A stretch of 64,000 bases of DNA from Geopseudomonas sagittaria (GCF_900115715.1 NZ_FOXM01000001.1:186001-250000), one strand, 5' to 3'. Positions 37,647 through 50,164 are shown, numbered from the stretch's first letter. Translations and numbers: made by a program. The notes: a model not told the origin generated them from the letters alone.

Positions 37647-39140
37647 TCAGCGGCGCTTGTCCTTCTTCTTCTTCTCGGCCTTCTTGTGGTGGCTCATCAG
37701 GCGGCGCTTCTTGTTCACCTGGCGGGTGCTGAGTTCGTTCTTCTTGCCCTCGAAGGGGTTCTCGCCGCCCTTGAACTCGATGCGGATCGGCGTGCCGACC
37801 AGCTTGAGTACACGGCGATAGGTGTTCTCCAGGTAGCGCGAGTAGGCGCGCGGCACCGCGTCCACCTGGTTGCCGTGGATCACGATCAGCGGCGGGTTGG
37901 CGCCGCCGAGGTGGGCGTAGCGCAGCTTGATCCGCCGACCGTTGACCAGCGGCGGCTGGTGCACGCTGACCGCATCCTCGAGGACCTGGGTCAGGTAGCT
38001 GGTCGGCCAGCGGGTCACCGCCGAGCGGAACGACTCCTGCACCGACTTGTACAGGTTGCCGACGCCGGTGCCGTGCAGGGCGGAGATGAAGTGGATGTCG
38101 GCGAAGTCGACGAACTGCAGGCGGCGCTCCAGCTCGGTCTTCACCCGCTCGCGCTCGTGGTTGTCCATGCCGTCCCACTTGTTCAGCGCGATCACCAGCG
38201 CGCGGCCGGTTTCCAGCACGAAGCCGAGCAGGTTGAGGTCGTGGTCGACCACGCCTTCGCGGGCGTCCATGACGAAGACCACCACGTTGGCGTCCTGGAT
38301 CGCCTGCAGGGTCTTGACCACCGAGAACTTTTCCACCGCCTCGAAGATCTTGCCGCGGCGACGCACGCCGGCGGTGTCGATCAGGGTGTACTTGGCGTCG
38401 TCGCGTTCGAAGGGGATGTATATGCTGTCGCGGGTGGTGCCGGCCTGATCGTAGACGATGACCCGCTCCTCACCGAGCATGCGGTTGACCAGGGTCGACT
38501 TGCCGACGTTGGGACGGCCGATGATGGCGATCTTGATCCCGGTGCGCTCGTCCGGGCCGGGGAGGCGCTTCTGCGGCGCGGCCGCGGCGGCGCCCTCCGC
38601 CCCCTCGGCGGCTTCTCCCTCGGGGAATTCCTCTTCCTCGACTTCGTCCTTGGGGAACTCGCCCAGCGCGGCCTGCAGCAGCGCGGTGATGCCGCGGCCG
38701 TGGGCGGCGGCGATCGGCCAGGCGTCGCCGATGGCCAGCGGGCTGAACTCGGCGCGGGCGATGTCCGGGTCGACGGTATCGACCTTGTTGGCCACCAGGA
38801 AGGTGCACTTGTTCTTCTTGCGCAGGTGCTCGGCGATCATCTGGTCGGCGGCGGTCATGCCGGCGCGCGAGTCGACCATGAACAGCACGGCATCGGCTTC
38901 CTCGATGGCCTGCAGCGACTGCTCGGCCATCTTGGCGTCGATGCCTTCCTCGTCACCGGAGATGCCCCCGGTGTCGATGACGATGTAGGTGCGCCCCTGC
39001 CATTTCGCCTCGCCGTACTTGCGGTCGCGGGTCAGGCCGGAATAGTCGGCGACGATGGCGTCGCGGCTGCGGGTCAAGCGGTTGAACAGGGTGGACTTGC
39101 CGACGTTCGGCCGTCCTACCAGAGCGATAACGGGAACCAT
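37647..39140 (-). CDS. der: Ribosome assembly GTPase Der (EngA)
   Basis: 497 residues with two G domains in tandem, each with GRPNVGKST (from residue 9 and from about 208), DTGG or DTAG, and NKxD (NKVD, NKWD). A KH-like domain fills the C-terminus, which ends in a basic tail ([15 protein letters not shown]). Between the G domains there is an acidic, Ala-rich linker ([20 protein letters not shown]) longer than in E. coli. Der is needed for 50S subunit maturation. The ATG at 39140 starts the conserved [12 protein letters not shown]; the frame continues upstream without homology. Confidence 0.97.
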   Translation of the reverse strand: MVPVIALVGRPNVGKSTLFNRLTRSRDAIVADYSGLTRDRKYGEAKWQGRTYIVIDTGGISGDEEGIDAKMAEQSLQAIEEADAVLFMVDSRAGMTAADQMIAEHLRKKNKCTFLVANKVDTVDPDIARAEFSPLAIGDAWPIAAAHGRGITALLQAALGEFPKDEVEEEEFPEGEAAEGAEGAAAAAPQKRLPGPDERTGIKIAIIGRPNVGKSTLVNRMLGEERVIVYDQAGTTRDSIYIPFERDDAKYTLIDTAGVRRRGKIFEAVEKFSVVKTLQAIQDANVVVFVMDAREGVVDHDLNLLGFVLETGRALVIALNKWDGMDNHERERVKTELERRLQFVDFADIHFISALHGTGVGNLYKSVQESFRSAVTRWPTSYLTQVLEDAVSVHQPPLVNGRRIKLRYAHLGGANPPLIVIHGNQVDAVPRAYSRYLENTYRRVLKLVGTPIRIEFKGGENPFEGKKNELSTRQVNKKRRLMSHHKKAEKKKKDKRR

Positions 39141-39172
39141 GCGGCTCTCCACGGTAATTCGGAAAAACACAA

Positions 39173-39201
39173 CGGCCGCTGCAGTGTAGATGCAGCGGCC
39201 G
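39173..39201 (-). terminator. Terminator hairpin between bamB and der
   Basis: A perfect 11-bp stem (39173-39183 with 39191-39201), 7-base loop, followed on the minus strand by TTGTGTTTTT. It stands 43 bases after the bamB stop and just before der, so der likely has its own promoter or depends on read-through. Confidence 0.8.
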
Positions 39202-39243
39202 CGATATGAACATGTACCGCGCCCCGCAGGGCGCGGCGGGCAA

Positions 39244-40386
39244 TCAGCGCAGGGTGTAGGCCACCAGCTTGCCACTGTTGCCGTAGGCGTACAGCCAGTC
39301 GCCGACCACCAGCGGGCGGGCGCGCAGGCCGTCGCTGTCGACGCGCACGCGGCCCACGAAGCGTCCGTCCACCTGGCTGAGCAGGTGCAGGTAGCCTTCC
39401 AGGTCACCCACCGCGACGTTGCTGGAGAACACCGCCGGGCTGGTCAGCTGGCGGCGGGCCAGCGAATCGTTGCTCCACAGTGCCGAGGTCGAGCGCTCGT
39501 CGATGCCTTCGACGCTGCCGCTCGCCTGGCTGAGGTAGACGTTGCCGAAGCCGGTGGCCACGCCGACGTAGCTGGATGCCTGGCGCTGCCACAGCGGGCG
39601 CCCGCTTTCCAGATCCAGTGCGGCCAGCTGGCCCTGGTAGGTCACCACGTACAGGGTGCCGCCGGAGAGCAGCAGGCCGCCGTCGATGTCGACCATGCGC
39701 TCCAGCTCGGAACGCCCCTGCGGCATGGCCACGCGCTGCTCCCATACCGGGATGCCGCGCTGCACGTCGACGGCGATCACCTTGCCGCTGGACAGGCCGG
39801 CCACCGCCAGGCGATTGGTCACCACCGGCGCACCGGTGCCACGCAGGGTCAGCACCGCCGGGGTGCTTTCGTAGCTCCAGCGCTGGTTGCCGCTGGCCGC
39901 GTCGAGGCCGACCAGACGGTCGTCCTGGGTCTGCACCACCACCACGTCGCCGTTGCTCACCGGGGCGGCCAGCACTTCACTGCCGACCCGCGCGCGCCAC
40001 AGCACGTCGCCACTGGCGCTGTCGAGGGCGATCACTTCGCCCTTGAGGGTGCCGACCAGCACTTGGCCGTAGCCGGCGCCGACGCCGCCGGAGACCGGCT
40101 TGTCCAGCTCCTGCTTCCAGAGCACCTTGCCGGTCTCGCGGTTCATCGCCACCACCAGACCTTCGATGTCGGCGGCGAACAGGCTGTCGCCTTCCGAGGC
40201 CAGCTCCAGCTGGTTCCAGGTCTCGCCCTGGCCTTCGCCGATGGAGCGGCTCCACTGCTTGTCCAGGCGCACTTCCTCGGCGAACTTCTCCAGCTCGGCC
40301 GGTGGCAGCTCCTTCTTGCCATTGCTGCTGCAGCCGACGGCGAGCACCGCGGTCGCCAGCATTACCGCATGAGTCCAGCGCATCAT
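39244..40386 (-). CDS. bamB: Outer membrane protein assembly factor BamB
   Basis: 380 residues. Lipoprotein signal with lipobox LAVGC (Cys19), then an eight-bladed PQQ-type propeller: [40 protein letters not shown] and later blades with the repeated ALDxxSG pattern. BamB is a periplasmic-side partner of BamA in beta-barrel assembly. The first of two adjacent ATGs is 7 bases after GGAG and overlaps the stop of the yfgM-like gene. Confidence 0.96.
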   Translation of the reverse strand: MMRWTHAVMLATAVLAVGCSSNGKKELPPAELEKFAEEVRLDKQWSRSIGEGQGETWNQLELASEGDSLFAADIEGLVVAMNRETGKVLWKQELDKPVSGGVGAGYGQVLVGTLKGEVIALDSASGDVLWRARVGSEVLAAPVSNGDVVVVQTQDDRLVGLDAASGNQRWSYESTPAVLTLRGTGAPVVTNRLAVAGLSSGKVIAVDVQRGIPVWEQRVAMPQGRSELERMVDIDGGLLLSGGTLYVVTYQGQLAALDLESGRPLWQRQASSYVGVATGFGNVYLSQASGSVEGIDERSTSALWSNDSLARRQLTSPAVFSSNVAVGDLEGYLHLLSQVDGRFVGRVRVDSDGLRARPLVVGDWLYAYGNSGKLVAYTLR

Positions 40387-41030
40387 TGGGCTTCTCCGTC
40401 GGCCAGGTCATCCAGCTTGATCTGCAGCGTGCCGAGGCCCGCTTCCTGCGGCAGTGCCGCGCGCGCCTTTTCGTAGGCGCTGCGCGCCTCGCCAGCGCGA
40501 CCGAGCTTGACCAGCAGGTCGCCACGCAGCTCCTCGCGACCGGCCACGAAGGCCGGGGCGGCATCGCCGGCCAGCAGGGCCAGGGCCTCCTCGGTCTTGT
40601 CCTGGGCGGCCAGCACGCGCGCCAGACGCTGGCGGGCCACTTCGCCCATGGTCGCGTCGGCAGGCGCATCGAGCACCTTGCGCAGCTCGGCGGCGGCCTC
40701 GTCGAGACGCCCGCTGTCCACCGCCACGCGCGCCAGCAGCAGGCTGGCGTACTGGGCGTAGTGGCTGCCGGTGAAGTCCTTGTTCAGCTTGCCGGTCAGC
40801 TCGCCGACCTTGCCGGCATCGACTTCGCCGGGACTGTTGAGGGCGACTTCGACCAGTTGCTGATAGACCGCCGAGGCGGCATAGCTCTGATTGGTTTCAT
40901 ACTTCTGCCAGGCCTGCCAGCCGAGCACGCCAGCCAGCGCCAGGACGCCGCCGGTGAGCAGGGGCTTACCGTTGCGCTGCCACCAGTCCCTGATTACCGC
41001 CAGTTCTTCTTCTTCGGTACGCGAGGTCAC
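40383..41030 (-). CDS. yfgM: YfgM-like tetratricopeptide membrane protein
   Basis: 215 residues. A short cytoplasmic N-terminus (TEEEELAVIRDWWQRNGKP) is followed by one helix (about 24-42) and a periplasmic TPR domain rich in Ala and Leu. It matches YfgM/UPF0070, which in E. coli works with PpiD at the Sec translocon as a periplasmic chaperone. Stop overlaps bamB, and hisS lies 26 bases upstream: the hisS-yfgM-bamB order is conserved. Confidence 0.93.
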   Translation of the reverse strand: MTSRTEEEELAVIRDWWQRNGKPLLTGGVLALAGVLGWQAWQKYETNQSYAASAVYQQLVEVALNSPGEVDAGKVGELTGKLNKDFTGSHYAQYASLLLARVAVDSGRLDEAAAELRKVLDAPADATMGEVARQRLARVLAAQDKTEEALALLAGDAAPAFVAGREELRGDLLVKLGRAGEARSAYEKARAALPQEAGLGTLQIKLDDLADGEAQ

Positions 41031-41056
41031 CCGGTCACTCCCTTAATTGGTCAGGT

Positions 41057-42346
<1,290 letters not shown>

Positions 42347-42355
42347 GCGAATTCC

Positions 42356-43465
42356 TTAACTGCGGACGATCAGGCTGGCGTCGGCGGCGAGCTTCTCGGC
42401 CGCCTTGCGGCGGATCAGCTTCTCCAGCTCGTCCACCAGGTTGGCGTTGTCCAGCTTGTGCACCGGCTTGCCGTCGATGTAGACCAGGTTCGGCGTGCCG
42501 CCGGTGAGGCCGACGTGGGCCTCCTTGGCTTCGCCCGGACCATTGACCACGCAGCCGATCACCGCCACGTCGAGCGGCACCAGCAGGTCCTCGACGCGCT
42601 GCTCCAGCTCGTTCATGGTCTTGACCACGTCGAAGTTCTGCCGCGAGCAGCTCGGGCAGGCGATGAAGTTGATGCCGCGCGAACGCAGGCGCAGCGACTT
42701 GAGGATGTCGAAGCCGACCTTGATCTCCTCGACCGGGTCGGCGGCCAGCGACACGCGGATGGTGTCGCCGATGCCCTCGGCGAGCAGCATGCCCAGGCCC
42801 ACCGCCGACTTCACGGTGCCGGAACGCAGGCCACCGGCTTCGGTGATGCCCAGGTGCAGCGGCTGGTCGATCTGTGCCGAGAGCAGGCGGTAGGCGCCGA
42901 CCGCCATGAACACGTCGCTGGCCTTGACACTGACCTTGAAGTTCTGGAAGTCCAGGCGGTCGAGATGCTCGACGTGGCGCAGGGCGGATTCGACCAGCGC
43001 CTCGGGGGTCGGTTCGCCGTACTTCTTCTGCAGGTCCTTCTCCAGGGAGCCGGCGTTGACGCCGATGCGGATCGGGATGCCCTTGTCGCGGGCGGCGTCG
43101 ACCACCGCGCGCACGCGGTCTTCGCGGCCGATGTTACCCGGATTGATGCGCAGGCAGTCGACGCCCAGCTCGGCGACGCGCAGGGCGATCCGGTAGTCGA
43201 AGTGGATGTCGGCGACCAGCGGCACCTGCACCTGCTGCTTGATGCGGCCGAAGGCCTCGGCGGCGTCCATGTCCGGCACCGAGACGCGCACGATGTCGGC
43301 GCCGGCGCCTTCCAGGCGGCGGATCTGCGCCACGGTGGCGTCAACGTCGCAGGTGTCGGTGTTGGTCATGCTCTGCACCGAAATCGGCGCGTCGCCACCC
43401 ACCGCCACCTTGCCGACGAAGATCTGCCGCGTCTTGCGGCGTTTGATCGGGGATTCGCAATGCAT
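42356..43465 (-). CDS. ispG: 4-hydroxy-3-methylbut-2-en-1-yl diphosphate synthase (flavodoxin)
   Basis: 369 residues. Seventh enzyme of the MEP isoprenoid pathway; reduces the cyclic diphosphate MEcPP to HMBPP. TIM-barrel N-terminus ([19 protein letters not shown]), then the 4Fe-4S cysteines in [11 protein letters not shown] and [18 protein letters not shown]. The ATG at 43465 follows the rodZ stop by 1 base. An in-frame start further upstream lies inside rodZ and is not used by the family. Confidence 0.97.
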   Translation of the reverse strand: MHCESPIKRRKTRQIFVGKVAVGGDAPISVQSMTNTDTCDVDATVAQIRRLEGAGADIVRVSVPDMDAAEAFGRIKQQVQVPLVADIHFDYRIALRVAELGVDCLRINPGNIGREDRVRAVVDAARDKGIPIRIGVNAGSLEKDLQKKYGEPTPEALVESALRHVEHLDRLDFQNFKVSVKASDVFMAVGAYRLLSAQIDQPLHLGITEAGGLRSGTVKSAVGLGMLLAEGIGDTIRVSLAADPVEEIKVGFDILKSLRLRSRGINFIACPSCSRQNFDVVKTMNELEQRVEDLLVPLDVAVIGCVVNGPGEAKEAHVGLTGGTPNLVYIDGKPVHKLDNANLVDELEKLIRRKAAEKLAADASLIVRS

Positions 43466-43466
43466 C

Positions 43467-44591
43467 TTACTGTCCCAGGGTGACGCGGGCGGTACCGCCC
43501 GAGTTGACACGCAGGTTGACCGGCGCGCCGTTGTAGCTCAGCTGCGCGCCGCGGGCAAAGCCCAGGCGCACTTCCAGCGGCGCCTTGCCGGCCACCTGCA
43601 GGGTTTCGCCCTTGCGCTTGACCGTGCTGACCAGCACGCGACCGTTGGCGTCGGTGACCTGGGTCCAGCAGTCGTCGCTGAAGCTGACCTGCACCAGGCC
43701 CTCGCCCGTGGCGACGCTCACCGGCTCGGCAGCCGGCGCCGGCGTGGCCGGGGCTGCCTCGGCGACGGGAGCGGCGGACTCTGCGGCCGCAGCCTGGGGC
43801 GCAACCACGCTCGGGACTACGGGTACTACGGGGGCGGATGCCGCGGGCGCGCTGGCCAGCGGGTTCGGCGCCACGGTGGCGGGCGGCAGTGCCGGGGCTA
43901 CGGCTGCGGCTGCCGCTGCGGGCGGCTCCGCCGCGAGCTGCGGGGCAGGCACAGGCGCAGATACCGCAGCGGGGTCGGCCACGGCGCTGCTGGTGGTGTC
44001 TTGCGGCTGGCCGGTCACGTTCGGCGCTATTTCCAGCGGAGTCTGCTCGTCAGGTTGCAGCGCCTCGGCCACCGCCTGGTCTTCCGGCTCCTCCAGCGGA
44101 TGGATCTCGGTGGTGCCGTCGGCGCTCTCCACCTCGATGTGCTTGAGGCCGAAGGCGCCCAGATCGGCCAGGCGCTCGGGACGCTCCTGCCACCAGAACC
44201 AGGCCAGCGCGAGCAGCAGGATCAGCAGCACGGCACTGGCCAGACGCAGCACGGTACGCGACAGACGCAGCGGCTCCGGCACATGGCCGAGGCTGTGCAC
44301 GGTGCTGCCGCTGGCATCGGTGCCGGTATAGTGATCGAACTGCGCAACCAGCGCGGCCTGATCGAGGCCCAGCAGCTTGGCGTAGGCGCGCACATAGCCG
44401 CGGGCGAAGGTATGTCCGGGCAGACGCTCGAACTGTCCGGCCTCCAGCTGGACCAGGGCGTGGGGAGCCAGGTTGAGCTGGCTGGCCACCTCGGCCACCT
44501 GCCAGCCCCTCTCCTCGCGAGCCAGCCGCAGGGTTTCGCCGGGGTTGCTCCGTGGCTGCGCGGCGACGGCTTCGGTGTGCGACATGGTCAT
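43467..44591 (-). CDS. rodZ: Cytoskeleton protein RodZ
   Basis: 374 residues. Cytoplasmic helix-turn-helix domain (about 17-85, [20 protein letters not shown]) that binds MreB, one membrane helix (115-134), a long periplasmic Pro/Ala-rich linker (about 190-285), then a DUF4115 beta domain ([20 protein letters not shown]) to the end. RodZ links MreB to the wall-elongation machine. The ATG overlaps the pilF stop (ATGA) with GGAG 5 bases before it. Confidence 0.95.
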   Translation of the reverse strand: MTMSHTEAVAAQPRSNPGETLRLAREERGWQVAEVASQLNLAPHALVQLEAGQFERLPGHTFARGYVRAYAKLLGLDQAALVAQFDHYTGTDASGSTVHSLGHVPEPLRLSRTVLRLASAVLLILLLALAWFWWQERPERLADLGAFGLKHIEVESADGTTEIHPLEEPEDQAVAEALQPDEQTPLEIAPNVTGQPQDTTSSAVADPAAVSAPVPAPQLAAEPPAAAAAAVAPALPPATVAPNPLASAPAASAPVVPVVPSVVAPQAAAAESAAPVAEAAPATPAPAAEPVSVATGEGLVQVSFSDDCWTQVTDANGRVLVSTVKRKGETLQVAGKAPLEVRLGFARGAQLSYNGAPVNLRVNSGGTARVTLGQ

Positions 44592-45352
44592 TTCTGCTCC
44601 GCGAGGTATTGCTGATATTCAGGCGTGCCCGGGTACAGACGCCGCAACTGCATGGCGTAGTTGGAGGTCCGGTCGCGATCCTCGAAGACCTTGGCCAGAC
44701 GGATGCCGAGCAGCAGGCTGCGGGCGCTCTGCGCGCCCCTGCCGACGGTCAGGAAGCGCTCGTAGTAGCCACGCGCCGGCACATACTGACGATCTTCCCA
44801 GGACAGCTGGGCCATCTCCAGCAGCACCCGCGGCTGGTTGCGATTCAGGCGCAACGACTTGTCGAAATGCTCCAGCGCCTGCGGGCGCTGCTGCAGCTTG
44901 AGGGCGGTCAGGCCGAGGTTCTCGTAGACCCGCGAGCGCTCCGGATACAGGTTGTCCTCGGCGGCCTGCTGGAAGCGCGCGTAGGCTTCCGGGTAACGCT
45001 GCTCCTCGAACAGGAAGCCGCCGTAGTTGTTGAGGATGCGCGCGTCGCTGCGCGCCGACAGCGCCTTGCGGTAGTGCTCGTCGGCCAGCTGGGGCTCCTT
45101 CTCGGTCTGGAACACCAGCGCCAGCGCGGCGTGGGCGTCGGCATTCGAGCCGTCCAGCTCGAGGGCCTTCTTCAGCGGCACCTTGGCCTGCTCGGTACTG
45201 CCCTTCTGCAGGTAGCCGATGCCCAGCTGGATGTAGGCGTCGCGGGCGCCCTCGCGGCCCTCCGCACTCTTCATCGGATCCTGATGGCCCGTCGATACAC
45301 AGGCGCTCAGCAGGCCGCCCAGCAGCAGGAACATCGTGGTTCGCAACAACAT
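44588..45352 (-). CDS. pilF: Type IV pilus pilotin PilF (PilW)
   Basis: 254 residues. Lipoprotein signal with lipobox LLSAC (Cys18), then six tetratricopeptide repeats; for example ARDAYIQLGIGYLQKGSTEQ and ARILNNYGGFLFEEQRYPEA. PilF carries PilQ secretin to the outer membrane and is needed for its multimerisation. The ATG at 45352 is preferred over a GTG two codons upstream because GGAG is 7 bases away. Downstream rodZ overlaps by 4 bases. Confidence 0.95.
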   Translation of the reverse strand: MLLRTTMFLLLGGLLSACVSTGHQDPMKSAEGREGARDAYIQLGIGYLQKGSTEQAKVPLKKALELDGSNADAHAALALVFQTEKEPQLADEHYRKALSARSDARILNNYGGFLFEEQRYPEAYARFQQAAEDNLYPERSRVYENLGLTALKLQQRPQALEHFDKSLRLNRNQPRVLLEMAQLSWEDRQYVPARGYYERFLTVGRGAQSARSLLLGIRLAKVFEDRDRTSNYAMQLRRLYPGTPEYQQYLAEQK

Positions 45353-45367
45353 GTACACACTCCGTCG

Positions 45368-46516
45368 TCAGGTTCTAGGTCCGGCAGAACGGGGCTGCTC
45401 GCCTTCGTTGTCCAGCTGGCGCACGGCAATGTAGCGCTCGCTGCGACGCGTGCGGTCCATCACCTGGCCGACCAGCTGGCCGCAGGCGGCATCGATGTCC
45501 TCGCCACGCGTGGTGCGCGTGGTGACATTGTGCCCGGCCTGGTGCAGCAGGTCCTGGAAGCGGCGAATGGCGTTGTTGCTCGGCCGTTCGTAACCGGAGT
45601 GGGGGAACGGATTAAACGGAATCAGGTTGATCTTGCAAGGAAAATCCTTGAGCAATGCGATCATCTGCGCAGCGTGCTCGGGCTGATCGTTGACATCCTT
45701 GAGCAGGGTGTACTCGACGGTCAGCACGCGCTTCTCGCCCAGCCCGGAGACGTAGCGCCGGCAGGCGTCCAGCACCACGGCCAGCGGATACTTCTTGTTG
45801 ATCGGCACCAGCTGGTTGCGCAGCTCGTCGTTGGGCGCGTGCAGCGACAGCGCCAGGGACACGTCGATGACCTTGGCCAGCTCGTCGATCATCGGCGCCA
45901 CGCCGGAGGTGGACAGGGTCACCTTGCGCTTGGAGATGCCGTAGCCGAGGTCGTCCATCATGAGGTGCATGGCGGCGACCACGTTGTCGAAATTCAGCAG
46001 CGGCTCGCCCATGCCCATCATCACCACGTTGGTGATGGCGCGGTCGATCTTGGCCGGGACGGTGCCGAAGGATTTGTTGGCGATCCACACCTGGCCGATG
46101 ATCTCGGCGGCGGTCAGGTCGCTGTTGAAGCCCTGCTTGCCGGTGGAGCAGAAGCTGCAGTCCAGCGCACAGCCGGCCTGCGAGGATACGCACAGGGTGC
46201 CGCGGCTGCCCTGCGGGATGTACACGGTCTCGACGCAGCTGCCGGAATTCACGCGCACCACCCACTTGCGAGTGCCGTCGCTGGAAATGTCCTCGCTGAC
46301 GATCTCGGGGCCGCGAATTTCGGCGCAGGCCTTGAGCTTTTCGCGCAAGGCCTTGCCGATATTGCTCATGGCGTCGAAGTCATCCACGCCAAAGTGGTGA
46401 ATCCATTTCATCACCTGGCCGGCACGGAAGCGCTTCTCGCCGATCGACTCGAAGAACTGTTCCAGTTGCAGCTGGGTCAGCCCCAGCAGGTTCACCTTGC
46501 CGGTGTTTGCAGTCAT
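45368..46516 (-). CDS. rlmN: Dual-specificity 23S rRNA/tRNA methyltransferase RlmN
   Basis: 382 residues. Radical-SAM enzyme that methylates C2 of A2503 in 23S rRNA and A37 in some tRNAs. The 4Fe-4S motif CALDCSFC is preceded by the catalytic-region cysteine in LCVSSQAGC, and the second methyl-carrier Cys is in DIDAACGQL near the C-terminus. SAM-binding [12 protein letters not shown] is present. The ATG at 46516 follows GAGGG; the ATG 18 bases upstream has no such site. Confidence 0.96.
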   Translation of the reverse strand: MTANTGKVNLLGLTQLQLEQFFESIGEKRFRAGQVMKWIHHFGVDDFDAMSNIGKALREKLKACAEIRGPEIVSEDISSDGTRKWVVRVNSGSCVETVYIPQGSRGTLCVSSQAGCALDCSFCSTGKQGFNSDLTAAEIIGQVWIANKSFGTVPAKIDRAITNVVMMGMGEPLLNFDNVVAAMHLMMDDLGYGISKRKVTLSTSGVAPMIDELAKVIDVSLALSLHAPNDELRNQLVPINKKYPLAVVLDACRRYVSGLGEKRVLTVEYTLLKDVNDQPEHAAQMIALLKDFPCKINLIPFNPFPHSGYERPSNNAIRRFQDLLHQAGHNVTTRTTRGEDIDAACGQLVGQVMDRTRRSERYIAVRQLDNEGEQPRSAGPRT

Positions 46517-46541
46517 GGATTCACCCTCGCTCATCCGTTAA

Positions 46542-46973
46542 TCAGCGGATGCGCGCGCACACTTCGGTGGCGGCAAAGAAGTAGGCGATTTCGCGGGCAG
46601 CGGAAGCCTCGGAGTCGGAACCGTGCACGGCGTTCTCGTCGATGGAAACGGCGAAATCGGCGCGGATGGTGCCGGCAGCAGCTTCCTTCGGGTTGGTGGC
46701 GCCCATCAGCTCGCGGTTCTTCAGAACGGCGTCTTCACCTTCCAGCACCTGGACGATGACCGGACCGGAGGTCATGAAGGCAACCAGGTCCTTGAAGAAG
46801 CCGCGCTCGCTGTGCTCGGCGTAGAAGCCGGCCGCTTCGCGCTCGGACAGCTGGAGCATCTTGGAAGCGACGACGCGCAGGCCGGCCTTCTCGAAACGGG
46901 TGGTGATTTCGCCGATCACGTTCTTGGCAACGGCGTCGGGCTTGATGATGGAGAAGGTGCGTTGCAGGGCCAT
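46542..46973 (-). CDS. ndk: Nucleoside diphosphate kinase
   Basis: 143 residues, the usual size. Starts [26 protein letters not shown]-binding residues are conserved, and the phospho-histidine is in [16 protein letters not shown] near residue 117. It balances NTP pools by gamma-phosphate transfer. It follows the isc terminator region, so it is transcribed from its own promoter, then rlmN and pilF may follow on the same mRNA. Confidence 0.98.
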   Translation of the reverse strand: MALQRTFSIIKPDAVAKNVIGEITTRFEKAGLRVVASKMLQLSEREAAGFYAEHSERGFFKDLVAFMTSGPVIVQVLEGEDAVLKNRELMGATNPKEAAAGTIRADFAVSIDENAVHGSDSEASAAREIAYFFAATEVCARIR

Positions 46974-47059
46974 GGAATAACTCCGAAAAGGCAGGGTTGA
47001 CGGTTAAACCGGAGCGCGCCGCCATCGGCAGGCGAGGCAGCGCGCAGAAAGTCCGCTAG

Positions 47060-47086
47060 ATAAAACCCGCGGATTATACGCGGGTT
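47060..47086 (-). terminator. Terminator of the isc operon, with TATAAT in its loop
   Basis: An 8-bp stem AACCCGCG/CGCGGGTT (47064-47071 with 47079-47086) followed on the minus strand by TTTTATC. It is the likely end of the isc transcript after iscX. The loop reads TATAATC on the minus strand, which could also be the -10 of an ndk promoter; a matching -35 is not obvious. Confidence 0.7.
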
Positions 47087-47171
47087 CGGGTGAAATGCGT
47101 ACCGGCGCGCCGGGCGGTGCAGCGCCGGCAGGCCACTCCTCACCCCTTCACGGGCAAGGCGCGACCGGGGC

Positions 47172-47372
47172 TCAGTCGGCCTCTTCCATCCACGCCAGTT
47201 GGATGGCTTCGAGCACCTTCTCGCCGCCGCGCTGCGGATCGTCGGCAAACCCCGGCAGGCTGACCACCCAGTTGTGCAGGTCGACGAAGTTGACGTAGCG
47301 CGGATCGACGTCCGGCTTGCTCTCGGCGAGCTGGATGGCGATCTCCAGCACATCGGTCCATTGCAGGCTCAT
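47172..47372 (-). CDS. iscX: Fe-S cluster assembly protein IscX
   Basis: 66 residues. SLQWTDVLEIAIQLAESKPD, VDPRYVNFVDLHNWVV and LEAIQLAWMEEAD are the family signatures, including the acidic patch that binds iron and IscS. It modulates cysteine desulfurase activity. Last gene of the isc operon, 21 bases after fdx. Confidence 0.96.
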   Translation of the reverse strand: MSLQWTDVLEIAIQLAESKPDVDPRYVNFVDLHNWVVSLPGFADDPQRGGEKVLEAIQLAWMEEAD

Positions 47373-47393
47373 GTTCGCTCTCCCGGCGGCAGG

Positions 47394-47732
47394 TCAGTGA
47401 CGTTCCGACACCTGGTTGATGGTGTACTTGGGAATCTCCACCACCAGATCCTTGTCGGCCACCTTGGCCTGGCAGGACAGGCGCGACTCTGGCTCCAGAC
47501 CCCAGGCCTTGTCGAGCATGTCGTCCTCCAGCTCGTCGGACGGCTCGAGGCTGCTGAAGCCCTCGCGCACGATCACGTGACAGGTGGTGCAGGCGCAGGA
47601 CATCTCGCAGGCATGTTCGATCTCGATGCCGTTGCGCAGCGCGGCCTCGATGATGGTTTCGCCGGCCTGGGCCTCGACCACCGCGCCTTCCGGGCAATGG
47701 TCGGCGTTGGGCAGAAAGACGATCTGCGGCAT
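47394..47732 (-). CDS. fdx: Isc-type 2Fe-2S ferredoxin
   Basis: 112 residues. Adrenodoxin-like: cluster cysteines in HACEMSCACTTCHVIV and the fourth in RLSCQAKVADKDLV. It gives electrons to the IscS/IscU assembly reaction. It follows hscA by 3 bases. Confidence 0.97.
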   Translation of the reverse strand: MPQIVFLPNADHCPEGAVVEAQAGETIIEAALRNGIEIEHACEMSCACTTCHVIVREGFSSLEPSDELEDDMLDKAWGLEPESRLSCQAKVADKDLVVEIPKYTINQVSERH

Positions 47733-47735
47733 GAC

Positions 47736-49595
47736 TTATTCCTCGATTTCGTTGAGCCGGCGCCCGGACAGGGCAGCCTTGACGCTGTCGTTCATGCGCC
47801 GCGCGGCGAAGGCGTCGGTGACCTGGCTGAGGCGCCGGACCTGCTGCTCGATGGCCGCGGTGTCGCTGCCGGCCGCGCGCTCGCGCAGTTCCTGCATCTC
47901 GTGGTCGATGGCGAGGCGCTCGTCGGCGTCGAGCAGACGCTCGCCGTCGACGGCCAGCGCCGCCTGCACGGCCTCGAGCAAACGCTCGGCCTCGACCTGC
48001 TGTTCGCGCAGGGCGCGGGCGTACTTGTCGTCGCCGGCATGGGCGAAGGAGTCCTGCAGCATGCGCGCGATCTCCTCGTCGCTCAGGCCGTAGGACGGCT
48101 TGACCTGGATGCTCGCCTCGACGCCGGAACCCAGCTCGCGGGCGGCGACGTTGAGCAGGCCGTCGGCGTCGACCTGGAAGGTCACGCGGATCTTCGCCGC
48201 GCCGGCGACCATCGGCGGAATGCCGCGCAGCTCGAAGCGCGCCAGCGAACGGCAGTCGCTGACCAGCTCGCGCTCGCCCTGCAGCACGTGGATCATCATG
48301 GCCGTCTGGCCATCCTTGTAGGTGGTGAAGTCCTGGCCGCGCGCCACCGGGATGGTGGTGTTGCGGGCGATGACCTTCTCCATCAGGCCGCCCATGGTCT
48401 CCAGCCCCAGGGAAAGCGGAATCACGTCGAGCAGCAGCAGCTCCTCGCCCTGCTTGTTGCCGGCCAGGGTATCGGCCTGGATGGCGGCGCCGATGGCCAC
48501 CACCTCGTCGGGATCGATATCGGTCAGCGGGGTGCGCCCGAACAGCTCGCCGACCGCCGCGCGCACGCGCGGCACGCGGGTCGAGCCGCCGACCATGACC
48601 ACCGCCTCGACCTCGTCCAGCTCGATGCCGGCGTCGCGTACGGCGCGGCGGCAGGACTTCAGGCTGCGGGCGATCATCGGCTCGATCAGCGCGTCGAACT
48701 CGCCGCGGCTCAGCGCGCCGGACCAGCCACCGTGAGTGACGCTCACGCTCTCGGCAGCGCTCAGCGCTTCCTTGGCGGCGCAGGCGGTCTGCAGCAGCTG
48801 GCGCTGGATGCCGGGATCGAGGTCGGCGGACAGACCGGCCTGGGCGATGATCCAGCCGGCGATGGCATGGTCGAAGTCGTCGCCGCCCAGCGCGCTGTCG
48901 CCGCCGGTGGCCATCACCTCGAACACCCCGCGCGACAGGCGCAGGATGGAAATGTCGAAGGTCCCGCCGCCCAGGTCGTAGACCGCGATGACGCCCTCGG
49001 CGCCCTTGTCCAGGCCGTAGGCCACCGCCGCGGCGGTCGGCTCGTTGAGTAGGCGCAGCACGTTGAGGCCGGCCAGACGCGCGGCGTCCTTGGTGGCCTG
49101 GCGCTGGGCATCGTCGAAGTAGGCCGGCACGGTGATCACCGCGCCGACCAGCTCGCCACCCAGGGTGGCCTCGGCCCGCTGGCGCAGCACACGCAGGATG
49201 TCGGCGGAGACTTCCACCGGGCTCTTCGGCCCCTGCACGGTGTCGATGAACGGCATCTGCGAGTCGCCGCCGACGAAGCGGTACGGCAGCTGCTGGCCGA
49301 GCTGCTTGACGTCGGCCAGGCCGCGGCCCATCAGGCGCTTGACCGAGATGATGCTGTTGAACGGGTCGCTGGCGGCGGCGGCGACGGCAGCATGTCCCAC
49401 CTCTATGCCATCGGCCAGGTAGCGGACCGCCGAAGGCAGGATGACCCGCCCCGACGCGTCGGGCAGCGGCGCGGTGCGGCCGCTGCGCACGGCAGCGACC
49501 AGGGAATTGGTGGTGCCGAGGTCGATTCCCACCGCCAGGCGGCGCTGGTGCGGCTGGGGACTGAGCCCCGGTTCGGCAATCTGCAGTAGGGCCAT
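47736..49595 (-). CDS. hscA: Hsc70-type chaperone HscA
   Basis: 619 residues, a DnaK relative. Nucleotide-binding domain with [50 protein letters not shown] and [14 protein letters not shown]; substrate-binding domain from about 390. HscA uses ATP to release clusters from IscU, recognising its LPPVK motif, with HscB as J-protein. Start at 49595; 42 bases downstream of the hscB stop. Confidence 0.97.
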   Translation of the reverse strand: MALLQIAEPGLSPQPHQRRLAVGIDLGTTNSLVAAVRSGRTAPLPDASGRVILPSAVRYLADGIEVGHAAVAAAASDPFNSIISVKRLMGRGLADVKQLGQQLPYRFVGGDSQMPFIDTVQGPKSPVEVSADILRVLRQRAEATLGGELVGAVITVPAYFDDAQRQATKDAARLAGLNVLRLLNEPTAAAVAYGLDKGAEGVIAVYDLGGGTFDISILRLSRGVFEVMATGGDSALGGDDFDHAIAGWIIAQAGLSADLDPGIQRQLLQTACAAKEALSAAESVSVTHGGWSGALSRGEFDALIEPMIARSLKSCRRAVRDAGIELDEVEAVVMVGGSTRVPRVRAAVGELFGRTPLTDIDPDEVVAIGAAIQADTLAGNKQGEELLLLDVIPLSLGLETMGGLMEKVIARNTTIPVARGQDFTTYKDGQTAMMIHVLQGERELVSDCRSLARFELRGIPPMVAGAAKIRVTFQVDADGLLNVAARELGSGVEASIQVKPSYGLSDEEIARMLQDSFAHAGDDKYARALREQQVEAERLLEAVQAALAVDGERLLDADERLAIDHEMQELRERAAGSDTAAIEQQVRRLSQVTDAFAARRMNDSVKAALSGRRLNEIEE

Positions 49596-49637
49596 GATCT
49601 TCGCGTTATCAGGCGCCGCCTTCGCAGGAGACGCGGG

Positions 49638-50156
49638 TTAATCGTCGAGGCGCTCTTCCAGCTCGCGCACCTCAAAGGCCAGCTTGTCGAGGAACTGCAT
49701 GCGGCGCATCAGGCGCTCGGCCCTCTCGCGCTCGCCAGGCTGATCCCAGCAGGCGGCAAAATCGCCTTCCAGCTCGGTCTGGGCCGCCTTGAGGCGCCGC
49801 TTGAAGGCGGCGACGCCGGCCAGATCGGCACTGTCCTGCAGCTCTTCGAGCTCCTCGCGCAGCATCATCTGGCGCAGCAGGAACTCGGGATCCTGCACCG
49901 TGGCTTCCAGCGGCAGCGTGTCGCCGCGCAGGCTGAGCAGGTACAGGGCGCGCCGGCTCGGACTCTTCAGGGTCTGGTAGGCGTCGTTGAGCTGCGCGGC
50001 ACGCTCCAGCGCCTGGCGCTGTTCGCGCGCAGGGGCATCGGCGAAGCGGTCCGGATGGGTCTCGCGGGCCAGCTCGCGGTAGCGCACCGCGAGCTGCTCG
50101 AGGTCGAGGGCGAAGGCCGGCTGCAGGTCGAACAGGGCGAAATGACAGGTGCTCAC
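49638..50156 (-). CDS. hscB: Fe-S co-chaperone HscB
   Basis: 172 residues. N-terminal J domain with the HPD motif (ETHPDRFAD) and a C-terminal helical domain that binds IscU ([18 protein letters not shown]). The start is GTG at 50156, five bases after GAGGG, giving [15 protein letters not shown] as in P. aeruginosa; no ATG fits. It follows iscA by 8 bases. Confidence 0.95.
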   Translation of the reverse strand: MSTCHFALFDLQPAFALDLEQLAVRYRELARETHPDRFADAPAREQRQALERAAQLNDAYQTLKSPSRRALYLLSLRGDTLPLEATVQDPEFLLRQMMLREELEELQDSADLAGVAAFKRRLKAAQTELEGDFAACWDQPGERERAERLMRRMQFLDKLAFEVRELEERLDD

Positions 50157-50164
50157 GGCAGCCC

